Shown here: in pieces, positions 52,130 to 64,000 of the stretch
How positions within the stretch are numbered: position 1 is the stretch's first letter
Layout of the letters: every line of letters begins with the position of its first letter
NCBI RefSeq assembly: GCF_949987515.2
Contig: NW_027192650.1
Coordinates: 4,774,001-4,838,000, forward strand
DNA from: Delphinus delphis
Taxonomy: Eukaryota > Chordata > Mammalia > Artiodactyla > Delphinidae
DNA length: 64,000 bases
Direction of reading: 5' to 3'
The notes under the pieces: model-generated
What the model was told of the DNA's origin: nothing
Seen by the model: only the letters and a program-made list of their open reading frames with translations
Databases searched by the model: none
Translations under genes and position numbers: made by a program

Positions 52130-53707
52130 TCACAAACCTGCAGAGTTATAAATGACACCTATCGTCCAAAAATAGACTGAAGTAAGGCTGCCAAGAGGAC
52201 TTGAAAGCGGGGCAGAATTGCAGGAAACCGATTTCAGGAGGTAGACTGGAATTGCATTGAAAGCATAGGAAAAGAGGCAGAACGTCCACAATGATGCACT
52301 TGGCCAAAAAGGGCGTATGCGTTTTTTCCTGAATATATTCAGGAAAAAACGCATACGCCCTTTTTGGCCAACCAAGCAAGCTTGCAAAGGAAATGTGCAC
52401 TACAATGAAGTCTCACTTCCCCCCGGTTAAAAGGGCCATCTGAAAAAAGTGTAAAATCCAGAAAGGCAGGACAGGCCATGGAGAACTGGGAGCCTTGTTA
52501 TGCTGATGGGCGGGATGTAAATTGCCAACAACCACTCGGGAGAAGTGTATGGTGTTTCCTGAAACATCTAAAAAACAAAGTAACAGAACCTAGGGCACTT
52601 CCACTTATCGTCCTATAGCTTAGGGAAATTAAAATCAAAAAGACACAGCCACCCCAAAGTTTGGAACGGCTCTGTTTACAAGAACCTCGTTTACAGTACA
52701 AGTTCAACATCGCAGAAAGTGAAAAATGGATAAAGAAGTTGTGGTATTTACTTACAAAGCAATATCACTCAGCAATGAAATCTGTGTCATCAGGCCCTTA
52801 GCAGCACAATGAGTGGATTCAGGTATGATGATTCTAACTGAAATAAGTCACACAGAAAAAGAAACATCATAAGATATCAGTAATACACGGAATGTAAACT
52901 TGGCTACACAGGAACTGAATTACAGAACAGAACATGGTCTCAAATTTAGAAAACCAACTTATTCTTGCTTAAGGGTAAAGGTGAGTTGGGGTGCTGCATA
53001 AAACCAGAGATTGAAATGAGCACAGATAAATTTCCTTAAGCCAAATATGGAATAGACAAGAGCTACTCCTTGCTCAACGAAATGGACTCAACACCGCATA
53101 TTAAACGCCTAGAATGTACCTGACTAGTAACTACCTTAAAACTATAGATTGCTATGTTTCTGAAAGAGAATCAAGCATGTGTACAGGGGCATAAACGCAG
53201 CAGTGATAGGATTGGAGAGGTTCGGTGAGCAAATGAAGACCCTTTGAAGTCATATTGCATGGTACCCATTCCACGGGTTTCAACTACCCAGGTTTTAGGT
53301 ATTCTTCCTTCAGCTAAAACATGCATGTGGAACCCAGAGTATGATCAACCATGTGATCGGGAGACGTGTTCAAATATGTCTCAGTTTTCCTCCCCTGGTA
53401 CTCGGGAGCAACATTCCAGATGCTTTACTAACACTCTCCCTACTTGGAGAGTCAGCGCCTTTAACCTCCTGTTTGGCACAGTTTGCAATTTCTGCGGAAG
53501 ATGAATAGGAATAGCGAGAACCAATGAGAGGCTAGCTGGAGGTGTCTGGTCGGGCAAATTTAACTCTCATTTCCCACGAGGAAGAGGAAATAACCAAAGG
53601 CTCAGCGTGCCGTCCCGGAACCAGATTAGGGCCTGAAGCCATCCTGCGGTGTTGCGGCCAGCTCAAAAGAAAGCGAGTTGAAGAAAGGAGCTCAGGGGCA
53701 CTGTAAA
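52130..53707 (+). repeat. Satellite unit 33 (P, 1578 bp)
   Basis: The palindrome at 52300-52371 is perfect. There is a cluster of changes and two single-base losses at 53109-53160 (cgcctagaatg, ttaaaactatag, tgtttctg), unusually dense for this array. Confidence 0.95.
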
Positions 53708-55286
53708 TCACAATCCTGCAGAGTTATAAATGACAGCTATCGTCCAAAAATAGACTGAAGTTAGGCTGCCAAGAGGACTTGAAAGCGGGGCAGAATTGCA
53801 GGAAACCGATTTCAGGAGGTAGACTGGAATTACATTGAAAGCATAGGAAAAGAGGCAGACCGTCCACAATGATGCACTTGGCCAAAAAGGGCGTATGCGT
53901 TTTTTCCTGAATATATTCAGGAAAAAACGCATACGCCCTTTTTGGCCAACCAAGCAAGCTTGCAAAGGAAATCTGCACTACAATGAAGTCTCACTTCCCC
54001 CCGGTCAAAAGGGCCATCTGAAAAAAGTGTAAAATCCAGAAAGGCAGGACAGGCCATGGAGAACTGGGAGCCTTGTTATGCTGATGGGCGGGATGTAAAT
54101 TGCCAACAGACACTCGGGAGAAGTGTATGGTGTTTCCTGAAACATCTAAAAAACAAAGCAACAGAGCCTAGGGCACTGCCACTTATGGTCCTATAGCTTA
54201 GGGAAATTAAAATCAAAAAGACACAGCCACCCCAAAGTTTGGGACACCTCTGTTTACAAGAACCTCGTTTACAGTACAAGTTCAACATCGCAGAAAGTGA
54301 AAAATTGATAAAGAAGTTGTGGTATTTACTTACAAAGCAATATCACTCAGCAATGAAATCTATGTCATCAGGCCCTTAGCATCACAATGAGTGGATTCAG
54401 GTATGATGATTCTAACTGAAATAAGTCACACAGAAAAAGAAACATCATAAGATATCAGTAATACACGGAATGTAAACTTGGCTACACAGGAACTGAATTA
54501 CAGAACAGAACAGGGTCTCAAATTTAGAAAACCAACTTATGCTTGCTTAAGGGTAAAGGTGAGTTGGGTTGCTGCATAAAACCAGAGATTGAAATGAGCA
54601 CAGACAAAGTTCCTTAAGTCAAATATGGAATAGACAAGAACTACTCCTTGCTCAACGAAATGGACTCAACACCGCATATTAAACGCCTAAGAATGTACCT
54701 GACTAGTAAGTATCGTAAAACCTATGGTTTGCTACGTCTCCAAAAGAGAGTCAAGCATGTGTACAGGGGCATAAACGCAGCAGTGATAGGATTGGAGAGG
54801 TTCGGTGAGCAAATGAAGACCCTTTGAAGTCATATTGCATGGTACCCATTACACGGGTCTCAACTCTCCAGGTTTAAGGTATTCTTCCTTCAGCTAAAAC
54901 ATGCATGTGGAACCCACGTATGATCAACCATGTGAACGGGAGACGTGTTCAAATATGTCTCAGTTTTCCTCCCCTGGGACTCGGGTGCAACATTCCAGAC
55001 GCTTTACTAACACTCTCCCCACTTGGAGAGTCAGCGCCTTTAACCTCCTGTTTGGCCCAGTTTGCAATTTCTGCGGAAGATGAACAGGAATAGCGAGAAC
55101 CAATGAGAGACTAGCTGGAGGTGTCTGGACGGGCAAATTTAACTCTCATTTCCCACCAGGAAGAGGAAATAACCAAAGGCTCAGCATGCCGTGCCAGAAC
55201 CAGATTAGGGCCTGAAGCCATCCTGCGGTGTTGCGGCCATGTCACAAGAAAGCAAGTTGAAGAAAGGAGCGCAGGGGCACTGTAAT
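53708..55286 (+). repeat. Satellite unit 34 (P, 1579 bp)
   Basis: The palindrome at 53878-53949 is perfect. It shares ggcagaccgtcc with unit 1, although 33 units separate them. A one-base loss lies at acccacgtatg. Confidence 0.95.
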
Positions 55287-56865
55287 TCACAAACCTGCAG
55301 AGTTATAAATGACAGCTATCGTCCAAAAATAGACTGAAGTAAGGCTGCCAAGAGGACTTGAAAGCGGGGCAGAATTGCAGGAAACCGATTTCAGGAGGTA
55401 GACTGGAATTGCATTGAAAGCATAGGAAAAGAGGCAGAACGTCCACAATGATGCACTTGGCCAAAAAGGGCGTATGCGTTTTTTCCTGAATATATTCAGG
55501 AAAAAACGCATACGCCCTTTTTGGCCAACCAAGCAAGCTTGCAAAGGAAATCTGCACTACAATGAAGTCTCACTTCCCCCCGGTCAAAAGGGCCATCTGA
55601 AAAAAGTGTAAAATCCAGAAAGGCAGGACAGGCCATGGAGAACTGGGAGCCTTGTTATGCTGATGGGCGGGATGTAAATTGCCAACAGACACTTGGGAGA
55701 AGTGTATGGTGTTTCCTGAAACATCTAAAAAACAAAGCAACAGAACCTAGGGCACTTCCACTTATGGTCCTATAGCTTAGGGAAATTAAAATCAAAAAGA
55801 CACAGCCACCCCAAAGTTTGGAACGGCTCTGTTTACAAGAACCTCGTTTACAGTACAAGTTCAACATCGCAGAAAGTGAAAAATGGATAAAGAAGTTGTG
55901 GTATTTACTTACAAAGCAATATCACACAGCAATGAAATCTGTGTCATCAGGCCCTTAGAAGCACAATGAGTGGATTCAGGTATGATGATTCTAACTGAAA
56001 TAAGTCACACAGAAAAAGAAACATCATAAGATATCATTAATACACGGAATATAAACTTGGTTACACAGGAACTGAATTACAGAACAGAACAGGGTCTCAA
56101 ATTTAGAAAACCAACTTATTCTTGCTTAAGGGGAAAGGTGAGTTGGGGTGCTGCATAAAACCAGAGATTGAAATGAGCACAGATAAAGTTCCTTAAGCCA
56201 AATATGGAATAGACAAGAGCTACTCCTTGCTCAACGAAATGGACTCAACACCGCATATTAAACGCCTAAGAATGTACCTGACTAGTTAGTATCTTAAAAC
56301 CTATGGATTGCTATGTCTCCGAAAGAGAATCAAGCATGTGTACAGGGGCATAAACGCAGCAGTGATAGGATTGGGGAGGTTCGGTGAGCAAATGAAGAAC
56401 CTTTGAAGTCATATTGCATGGTACCCATTACACGGGTCTCAACTCTCCAGGTTTAAGGTATTCTTCCTTCAGCTAAAACATGCATGTGGAACCCAAGTAT
56501 GATCAACCATGTGAACGGGAGACGTGTTCAAATATGTCTCAGTTTTCCTCCCCTCGTACTCGGGTGCAACATTCCAGACGCTTTACTAACACTCTCCCCA
56601 CTTGGAGAGTCAGTCCCTTTAACCTCCTGTTTGGCCCAGTTTGCAATTTCTGCGGAAGATGAACAGGAATAGCGAGAACCAATGAGAGGCTAGCTGGAGG
56701 TGTCTGGTCGGGCAAATTTAACTCTCATTTCCCACCAGGAAGAGGAAATAACCAAAGGCTCAGCGTGCCGTACCAGAACCAGATTAGGGCCTGAAGCCAT
56801 CCTGCGGTGTTGCGGCCAGCTCAAAAGAAAGCGAGATGAAGAAAGGAGCTCAGGGGCACTGTAAT
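55287..56865 (+). repeat. Satellite unit 35 (P, 1579 bp)
   Basis: The palindrome at 55457-55528 is perfect. Private changes are atcacacagc, cccttagaagc and actagttag near 56283. Confidence 0.95.
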
Positions 56866-58444
56866 TCACAAACCTGCAGAGTTATAAATGACAGCTATCG
56901 TCCAAAAATAGACTGAAGTAAGGCTGCCAAGAGGACTTGAAAGCGGGGCAGAATTGCAGGAAACCGATTTCAGGAGGTAGACTGGAATTGCATTGAAAGC
57001 ATAGGAAAAGAGGCAGAACGTCCACAATGATGCACTTGGCCAAAAAGGGCGTATGCGTTTTTTCCTGAATATATTCAGGAAAAAACGCATACGCCCTTTT
57101 TGGCCAACCAAGCAAGCTTGCAAAGGAAATCTGCACTACAATGAAGTCTCACTTCCCCCCGGTCAAAAGGGCCATCTGAAAAAAGTGTAAAATCCAGAAA
57201 GGCAGGACAGGCCATGGAGAACTGGGAGCCTTGTTATGCTGAAGGGCGGGATGTAAATTGCCAACAACCACTCGGGAGAAGTGTATGGTGTTTCCTGAAA
57301 CATCTAAAAAACAAAGCAACAGAGCCTAGGGCACTTCCACTTATGGTCCTATAGCTTAGGGAATTTAAAATCAAAAAGACAGAGCCACCCCAAAGTTTGG
57401 AACGGCTCTGTTTACAAGAACCTCGTTTACAGTACAAGTTCAACATCGCAGAAAGTGAAAAATGGATAAAGAAGTTGTGGTATTTACTTACAAAGCAATA
57501 TCACTCAGCAATGAAATCTGTGTCATCAGGCCCTTAGCAGCACAATGAGTGGATTCAGGTATGATGATTCTAACTGAAATAAGTCACACAGAAAAAGAAA
57601 CATCATAAGATATCACTGATACACGGAATGTAAACTTGGCTACACAGGAACTGCATTCCAAAACAGAACAGGGTCTCAAATTTAGAAAACCAACTTAAGC
57701 TTGCTTAAGGGGAAAGGTGAGTTGGGGTGCTGCATAAAACCAGAGATTGAAATGAGCACAGATAAAGTTCCTTAAGCCAAATATGGAATAGACAAGAGCT
57801 ACTCCTTGCTCAACGAAATGGACTCAAAACCCCATATTAAACGCCTAAGAATGTACCTGACTAGTAAGTATCGTAAAACCTATGGATTGCTATGTCTCCA
57901 AAAGAGAATCAAGCATGTGTACAGGGGCATAAACGCAGCAGTGATAGGATTGGAGAGGTTCGGTGAGCAAATGAAGACCCTTTGAAGTCATATTGCATGG
58001 TACCCGTTACACGGGTCTCAACTCTCCACGTTTAAGGTATTCTTCCTTCAGCTAAATCATGCATGCGGAACCCAAGTATGATCAACCATGTGAACGGGAG
58101 ACGTGTTCAAATATGTCTCAGTTTTCCTCCCCTGGTACTCGGGTGCAACATTCCAGACGCTTTACTAACACTCTCCCCACTTGGAGAGTCAGTCCCTTTA
58201 ACCTCCTGTTTGGCCCAGTTTGCAATTTCTGCGGAAGATGAACAGGAATAGCGAGAACCAATGAGAGGCTAGCTGGAGGTGTCTGGACGGGCAAATTTAA
58301 CTCTCATTTCCCACCAGGAAGAGGAAATAACCAAAGGCTCAGCGTGCCGTACCGGAAACAGATTAGGGCCTGAAGCCATCCTGCGGTGTTGCGGCCAGCT
58401 CACAAGAAAGCGAGTTGAAGAAAGGAGCTCAGGGGCACTGTAAT
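56866..58444 (+). repeat. Satellite unit 36 (P-to-Q mosaic, 1579 bp)
   Basis: The palindrome at 57036-57107 is perfect. P markers run to about 57600 and are followed by Q markers (tcactgatac, gcattccaaaac), which places an exchange point near 57610. Confidence 0.95.
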
Positions 58445-60022
58445 TCACAAACCTGCAGAGTTATAAATGACAGCTATCGTCCAAAAATAGACTGAAGTAA
58501 GGCTGCCTAGAGGACTTGAAAGCGGGGCAGAATTGCAGGAAACCGATTTCAGGAGGTAGCCTGGAATTGCATTGAAAGCATAGGAAAAGAGGCAGAACGT
58601 CCACAATGATGCACTTGGCCAAAAAGGGCGTATGCGTTTTTTCCTGAATATATTCAGGAAAAAACGCATACGCCCTTTTTGGCCAACCAAGCAAGCTTGC
58701 AAAGCAAATCTGCACTACAATGAAGTCTCACTTCCCCCCAGTCAAAAGGGCCATCTGAAAAAAGTGTAAAATCCAGAAAGGCAACAGGCCATTGAGAACT
58801 GGGAGCCTTGTTATGCTGATGGGCGGTATGTAAATTGCCAACAGACACTTGGGAGAAGTGTATGGTGTTTCCTGAAACATCTTAAAAACAAAGCAACAGA
58901 GCCTAGGGCACTTCCACTTATGGTCCTATAGCTTAGGGAAATTAAAATCAAAAAGACACAGCCACCCCAAAGTTTGGGACGCCTCTGTTTACAAGAACCT
59001 CGTTTACAGTACAAGTTCAACATCGCAGAAAGTGAAAAATGGATAAAGAAGTTGTGGTATTTACTTACAAAGCAATATCACTCAGCAATGAAATCTATGT
59101 CATCAGGCCCTTAGCAGCACAATGAGTGGATTCAGGTATGATGATTCTAACTGAAATAAGTCACACAGAAAAAGAAACATCATAAGATATCAGTAATACA
59201 CGGAATGTAAACTTGGCTACACAGGAACTGAATTCCAAAACAGAACAGGGTCTCAAATTTAGAAAACCAACTTATGCTTGCTTAAGGGGAAAGGTGAGTT
59301 GGGGTGCTGCATAAAACCAGAGATTGAAATGAGCACAGATAAAGTTCCTTAAGTCAAATATGGAATAGACAAGAGCTACTCCTTGCTCAACGAAATGGAC
59401 TCAACACCGCATATTAAACGCCAAAGAATGTACCTGACTAGTAAGTATCTTAAAACCTATAGATTGCTATGTCTCCGAAAGAGAATCAAGCATGTGTACA
59501 GGGGCATAAACGCAGCAGTGATAGGATTGGAGAGGTTCGGTGAGCAAATGAAGACCCTTTGAAATCATATTGCATGGTACCCATTCCACGGGTTTCAACT
59601 ACCCAGGTTTTAGGTATTCTTCCTTCAGCTAAAACATGCATGTGGAACCCAGAGTATGATCAACCATGTGATCGGGAGACGTGTTCAAATATGTCTCAGT
59701 TTTCCTCCCCTGGTACTCGGGTGCAACATTCCAGACGCTTTACTAACACTCTCCCCACTTGGAGAGTCAGTCCCTTTAACCTCCTGTTTGGCCCAGTTTG
59801 CAATTTCTGCGGAAGATGAACAGGAATAGCGAGAACCAATGAGAGGCTAGCTGGAGGTGTCTGGACGGGCAAATTTAACTCTCATTTCCCACCAGGAAGT
59901 GGAATTAACCAAAGGCTCAGCATGCCAGGCCGGAACCAGATTAGGGCCTGAAGCCATCCTGCGGTGTTGCGGCCAGGTCACAAGAAAGCGAGTTGAAGAA
60001 AGGAGCTCAGGGGCACTGTAAT
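58445..60022 (+). repeat. Satellite unit 37 (P, 1578 bp)
   Basis: The palindrome at 58615-58686 is perfect. A two-base loss lies at aaggcaacagg near 58783. The 3' half carries gaattccaaaac, a Q-like variant. Confidence 0.95.
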
Positions 60023-61602
60023 TCACAAACCTGCAGAGTTATAAATGACAGCTATCGTCCAAAAATAGACTGAAGTAAGGCTGCCAAGAGGACTTGAAAG
60101 CAGGGCAGAATTGCAGGAAACCGATTTCAGGAGGTAGACTGGAATTGCATTGAAAGCATAGGAAAAGAGGCAGAACGTCCACAATGATGCACTTGGCCAA
60201 AAAGGGCGTATGCGTTTTTTCCTGAATATATTCAGGAAAAAACGCATACGCCCATTTTGGCCAAGCAAGCAAGCTTGCAAAGGAAATCTGCACTACAATG
60301 AAGTCTCACTTCCCCCCGGTCAAAAGGGCCATCTGAAAAAAGTGTAAAATCCAGAAAGGCAGGACAGGCCATGGAGAACTGGGAGCCTTGTTATGCTGAT
60401 GGGCGGGATGTAAATTGCCAACAGACACTCGGGAGAAGTGTATGGTGTTTCCTGAAACATCTAAAAAACAAAGCAACAGAGCCTAGGGAACTTCCACTTA
60501 TGGTCCTATAGCTTAGGGAAATAAAAATCAAAAAGACACAGCCACCTCAAAGTTTGGGACGCCTCTGTTTACAAGAACCCCGTTTACCGTACATGTTCAA
60601 TATCACAGAAAGTGAAAAATGGATAAAGAACATGTGGTACTTACGTACAATGCAGTATCACTCAGCAATGAAATCTATGTCATCAGGCCCGTATCAGCAT
60701 AATGAGTGGATTCAGGTATGATGATTCTAACTGAAATAAGTCACACAGAAAAAGAAACATCATAAGATATCACTAATAAATGGAATGTAAACTTGGTTAC
60801 ACAGGAACTGAATTCCAAAACAGAACAGGGTCTCAAATTTAGAAAACCAACTTATGCTTGCTTAAGGGTAAAGCTGAGTTGGGGTGCTGCATAAAACCAG
60901 AGATTGAAATGAGCACAGATAAAGTTCCTTAAGTCAAATATGGAATAGACAAGAGCTACTCCTTGCTCAACGAAATGGACTCAACACCGCATATTAAACG
61001 CCTAAGAATGTACCTGACTAGTAAGTATCTTAAAACCTATGGATTGCTATGTCTCTGAAAGAGAATCAAGCATGTGTACAGGGGCATAAACGCAGCAGTG
61101 ATAGGATTGGAGAGGTTCGGTGAGCAAATGAAGACCCTTTGAAGTCATATTGCATGGTACCCATTCCACGGGTTTCAACTACCCAGGTTTAAGGTATTCT
61201 TCCTTCAGCTAAATCATGCATGTGGAACCTAGAGTATGATCAACCATGTGATTGGGAGACGTGTTCAAATATGTCTCAGTTTTCGTGCCCTGGTACACGG
61301 GTGCAACATTCCAGACGCTTTACTAACACTCTCCCGACTTGGAGAGTCAGCGCCTTTAACCTCCTGTTTGGCCCAGTTTGCAATTTCTGCGGAAGATGAA
61401 CAGGAATAGCGAGAACCAATGAGAGACTAGCTGGAGGTGTCTGGACGGGCAAATTTAACTCTCATTTCCCACCAGAAAGAGGAAATAACCAAAGGCTCAG
61501 CATGCCGTGCCGGAACCAGATTAGGGCCTGAAGCCATCCTGCGGTGTTGCGGCCAGGTCACAAGAAAGCGAGTTGAAGAAAGGAGCTCAGGGGCCCTGTA
61601 AT
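60023..61602 (+). repeat. Satellite unit 38 (Q, 1580 bp)
   Basis: The palindrome at 60193-60264 has one right-arm T-to-A change (cccattttgg). Private changes are gaaccccgttt and cccgtatcag. Confidence 0.95.
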
Positions 61603-63181
61603 TCACAAACCTGCAGAGTTATAAATGACAGCTATCGTCCAAAAATAGACTGAAGTAAGGCTGCCAAGAGGAATTGAAAGCGGGGCAGAATTGCAGGAAA
61701 CCGATTTCAGGAGGTAGACTGGAATTGCATTGAAAGCATAGGAAAAGAGGCAGAACGTCCACAATGATGCACTTGGCCAAAAAGGGCGTATGCGTTTTTT
61801 CCTGAATATATTCAGGATAAAACGCATACGCCCTTTATGGCCAACAAAGCAAACTTGCAAAGGAAATCTGCACTACAATGAAGTCTCACTTCTCCCCGGT
61901 CAAAAGGGCCATCTGAAAAAAGTGTTCAATCCAGAAAGGCAGGACAGGCCATGGAGAACTGGGAGCCTTGTTATGCTGATGGGCGGGATGTAAATTGCCA
62001 ACAGACACTCAGGAGAAGTGTATGGTGTTTCCTGAAACATCTAAAAAACAAAGCAACAGAACCTAGGGCACTTCCACTTATGGTCCTATAGCTTAGGGAA
62101 ATTAAAATCAAAAAGACACAGCCACCCCAAAGTTTGGGACGCCTCCGTTTACAAGAACCTCGTTTACCGTACAAGTTCAATATCACAGAAAGTGAAAAAT
62201 GGATAAAGAACTTGTGGTACTTACGTACAATGCAGTATCACTCAGCAATGAAATCTATGTCATCAGGCCCGTAGCAGCATAATGAGTGGATTCAGGTACG
62301 ATGATTCTAACTGAAATAAGTCACACAGAAAAAGAAACATCATAAGATATCAGTAATACACGGAATGTAAACTTGGCTACACAGGAACTGAATTACAGAA
62401 CAGAACAGGGTCTCAAATTTAGAAAACCAACTTATGCTTGCTTAAGGGGAAAGGTGAGTTGGGGTGCTGCATAAAACCAGAGATTGAAATGAGCACAGAT
62501 AAAGTTCCTTAAGCCAAATATGGAATAGACAAGAGCTACTCCTTGCTCAACGAAATGGACTCAACACCGCATATTAAACGCCAAAGAATGTACCTGACTA
62601 GTAAGTATCTTAAAACCTATAGATTGCTATGTCTCCGAAAGAGAATCAAGCATGTGTACAGGGGCATAAAGGCAGCAGTGATAGGATTGGAGAGGTTCGG
62701 TGAGCAAATGAAGACCCTTTGAAATCATATTGCATGGTACCCATTCCACGGGTTTCAACTACCCAGGTTTTAGGTATTCTTCCTTCAGCTAAAACATGCA
62801 TGTGGAACCCAGAGTATGATCAACCATGTGATCGGGAGATGTGTTCAAATATGTCTCAGTTTTCCTCCCCTGGTACTCGGGTGCAACATTCAAGACGCTT
62901 TACTAACACTCTCCCCACTTGGAGAGTCAGCGCCTTTAACCTCGTGTTTGGCCCAATTTGCAATTTCTGCGGAAGATGAACAGGAATAGTGAGAACCAAT
63001 GAGAGGCTAGCTGGAGGTGTCTGGACGGGCAAATTTAACTCTCATTTCCCACCAGGAAGAGGAAATAACCAAAGGCTCAGCATGCTGTACCGGAACCAGA
63101 TTAGGGCCTGAAGCCATTCTGCGGTGTTGCGGCAGCTCAAAAGAAAGCGAGTTGAAGAAAGGAGCTCAGGGGCACTGTAAT
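61603..63181 (+). repeat. Satellite unit 39 (Q-to-P mosaic, 1579 bp)
   Basis: The palindrome at 61773-61844 has two unpaired right-arm changes (aggataaaac, ctttatgg). Q markers run to about 62310, then tcagtaatac and gaattacagaac (P). A one-base loss lies near 63133 (gcggcagctc). Confidence 0.95.
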
Positions 63182-64000
63182 TCACAAACCTGCAGAGTTA
63201 TAAATGACAGCTATCGTCCAAAAATATACTGAAGTAAGGCTGCCAAGAGGACTTGAAAGCGGGGCAGAATTGCAGGAAACCGATTTCAGGAGGTAGACAG
63301 GAATTGCATTTCAAGCATAGGAAAAGAGGCAGAATGTCCACAGTGATGCACTTGGCCAAAAAGGGCGTATGCGTTTTTTCCTGAATATATTCAGGAAAAA
63401 ACGCATACGCCCTTTTTGGCCAACCAAGCAAGCTTGCAAAGGAAATCTGCACTACAATGAAGTCTCACTTCCCCCCGGTCAAAAGGGCCATCTGAAAAAA
63501 GTGTAAAATCCAGAAAGGCAGGACAGGCCATGGAGAACTGGGAGCCTTGTTATGCTGATGGGCGGGATGTAAATTGCCAACAGACACTCGGGAGAAGTGT
63601 ATGGTGTTTCCTGAAACATCTAAAAAACAAAGCAACAGAGCCTAGGGCACTTCCACTTATGGTCCTATAGCTTAGGGAAATTAAAATCAAAAAGACACAG
63701 CCACCCCAAAGTTTGGGACGCCTCTGTTTACAAGAACCTCGTTTACCGTACAAGTTCAATATCACAGAAAGTGAAAAATGGATAAAGAACTTGTGGTACT
63801 TACGTACAATGCAGTATCACTCAGCAATGAAATCTATGTCATCAGGCCCGTAGCAGCATAATGAGTGGATTCGGGTACGGTGATTCTAACTGAAATAAGT
63901 CACACAGAAAAAGAAACATCATAAGATATCACTAATACACGGAATGTAAACTGGGCTACACAGGAACTGAATTCCAAAACAGAACAGGGTCTCAAATTTA
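63182..64000 (+). repeat. Satellite unit 40 (partial, Q)
   Basis: The window ends 819 bp into this unit. The palindrome at 63352-63423 is perfect. It shares gtagacagg, catttcaagc and cacagtgatgc with units 31 and 32, eight to nine units upstream. Confidence 0.95.

Larger units (their letters stand above)
1..64000 (+). repeat. Tandem satellite array, ~1,579-bp unit, L1-derived (probable common cetacean satellite)
   Basis: The whole window is a direct tandem array of 39 complete units and two partial ones. Unit lengths are 1575-1580 bp (mean 1579.0 after removing one private insertion). All units face the same way and no unrelated DNA interrupts them. Each has one PstI site at its chosen start, one 72-bp palindrome 170 bp downstream, and L1-like sequence around it. 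Two subtypes are used in the entries below. P has tatttacttacaaag, cccttagcagcac, ggtatgatg and tcagtaatac. Q has tacttacgtacaatg, cccgtagcagcat, ggtacgatg and tcactaatac. The length and L1 content match, from memory, the delphinoid form of the common cetacean satellite; that assignment is inferred, while the array is directly visible. Such satellites are normally heterochromatic. No gene of any kind could be supported inside it. Confidence 0.97.

Noticed and set aside
1..64000. A bacterial accessory region or phage-like system
   Set aside because: There are no genes with ribosome-binding sites, no operon layout, and a single 1.58-kb unit repeated throughout with L1-like content. The window is eukaryotic satellite DNA.

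Overview
The window is one uninterrupted head-to-tail satellite DNA array in a eukaryotic (mammalian) genome. A unit of about 1,579 bp is repeated 39 complete times, with a partial unit at each end. All units are in the same orientation and no unique sequence interrupts them. I find no credible protein-coding gene, tRNA, rRNA or CRISPR array. Open reading frames of 60-148 codons recur once per unit because the unit itself recurs, and they are not supported as genes. The unit length and its L1-like content fit the 'common cetacean satellite', which from memory is about 1,580 bp in dolphins and their relatives and about 1,750 bp in other cetaceans. The likely source is therefore heterochromatin of a delphinoid cetacean. 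The repeat structure is read directly; the species group is inferred.

Layout of one unit, using the PstI-containing motif TCACAAACCTGCAG as position 1: (i) positions 1-170 hold sequence resembling part of L1 ORF2; (ii) positions 171-242 are a 72-bp palindrome, perfect in 30 of 41 copies; (iii) positions 243 to about 760 are decayed but still frame-readable L1 ORF2 C-terminus running into L1 3'-end-like sequence; (iv) positions 760 to about 1350 are a stretch I cannot assign, followed by a weakly L1 ORF2-like stretch that leads into the next unit. The + strand is the L1 sense strand.

Layout of the array: from 1528 to 26789 two unit subtypes, here called Q and P, alternate to give a dimeric higher-order repeat of about 3,158 bp, with phase slips (Q next to Q) at 12583 and 26790. 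From 30022 to 41077 a three-unit block (A-B-C, about 4.74 kb) is followed by a near-identical A'-B'-B''-C' block; B' and B'' differ at only 2 of 1,580 positions by eye. A related A''-B pair recurs at 42657-45813. From 45814 to the end the order is looser and several units are P/Q mosaics. One unit (28370-30021) carries a private AT-rich insertion of about 75 bp. Everything seen is explained by amplification, unequal exchange and conversion of an L1-derived repeat. No new enzymatic or defence system is visible.
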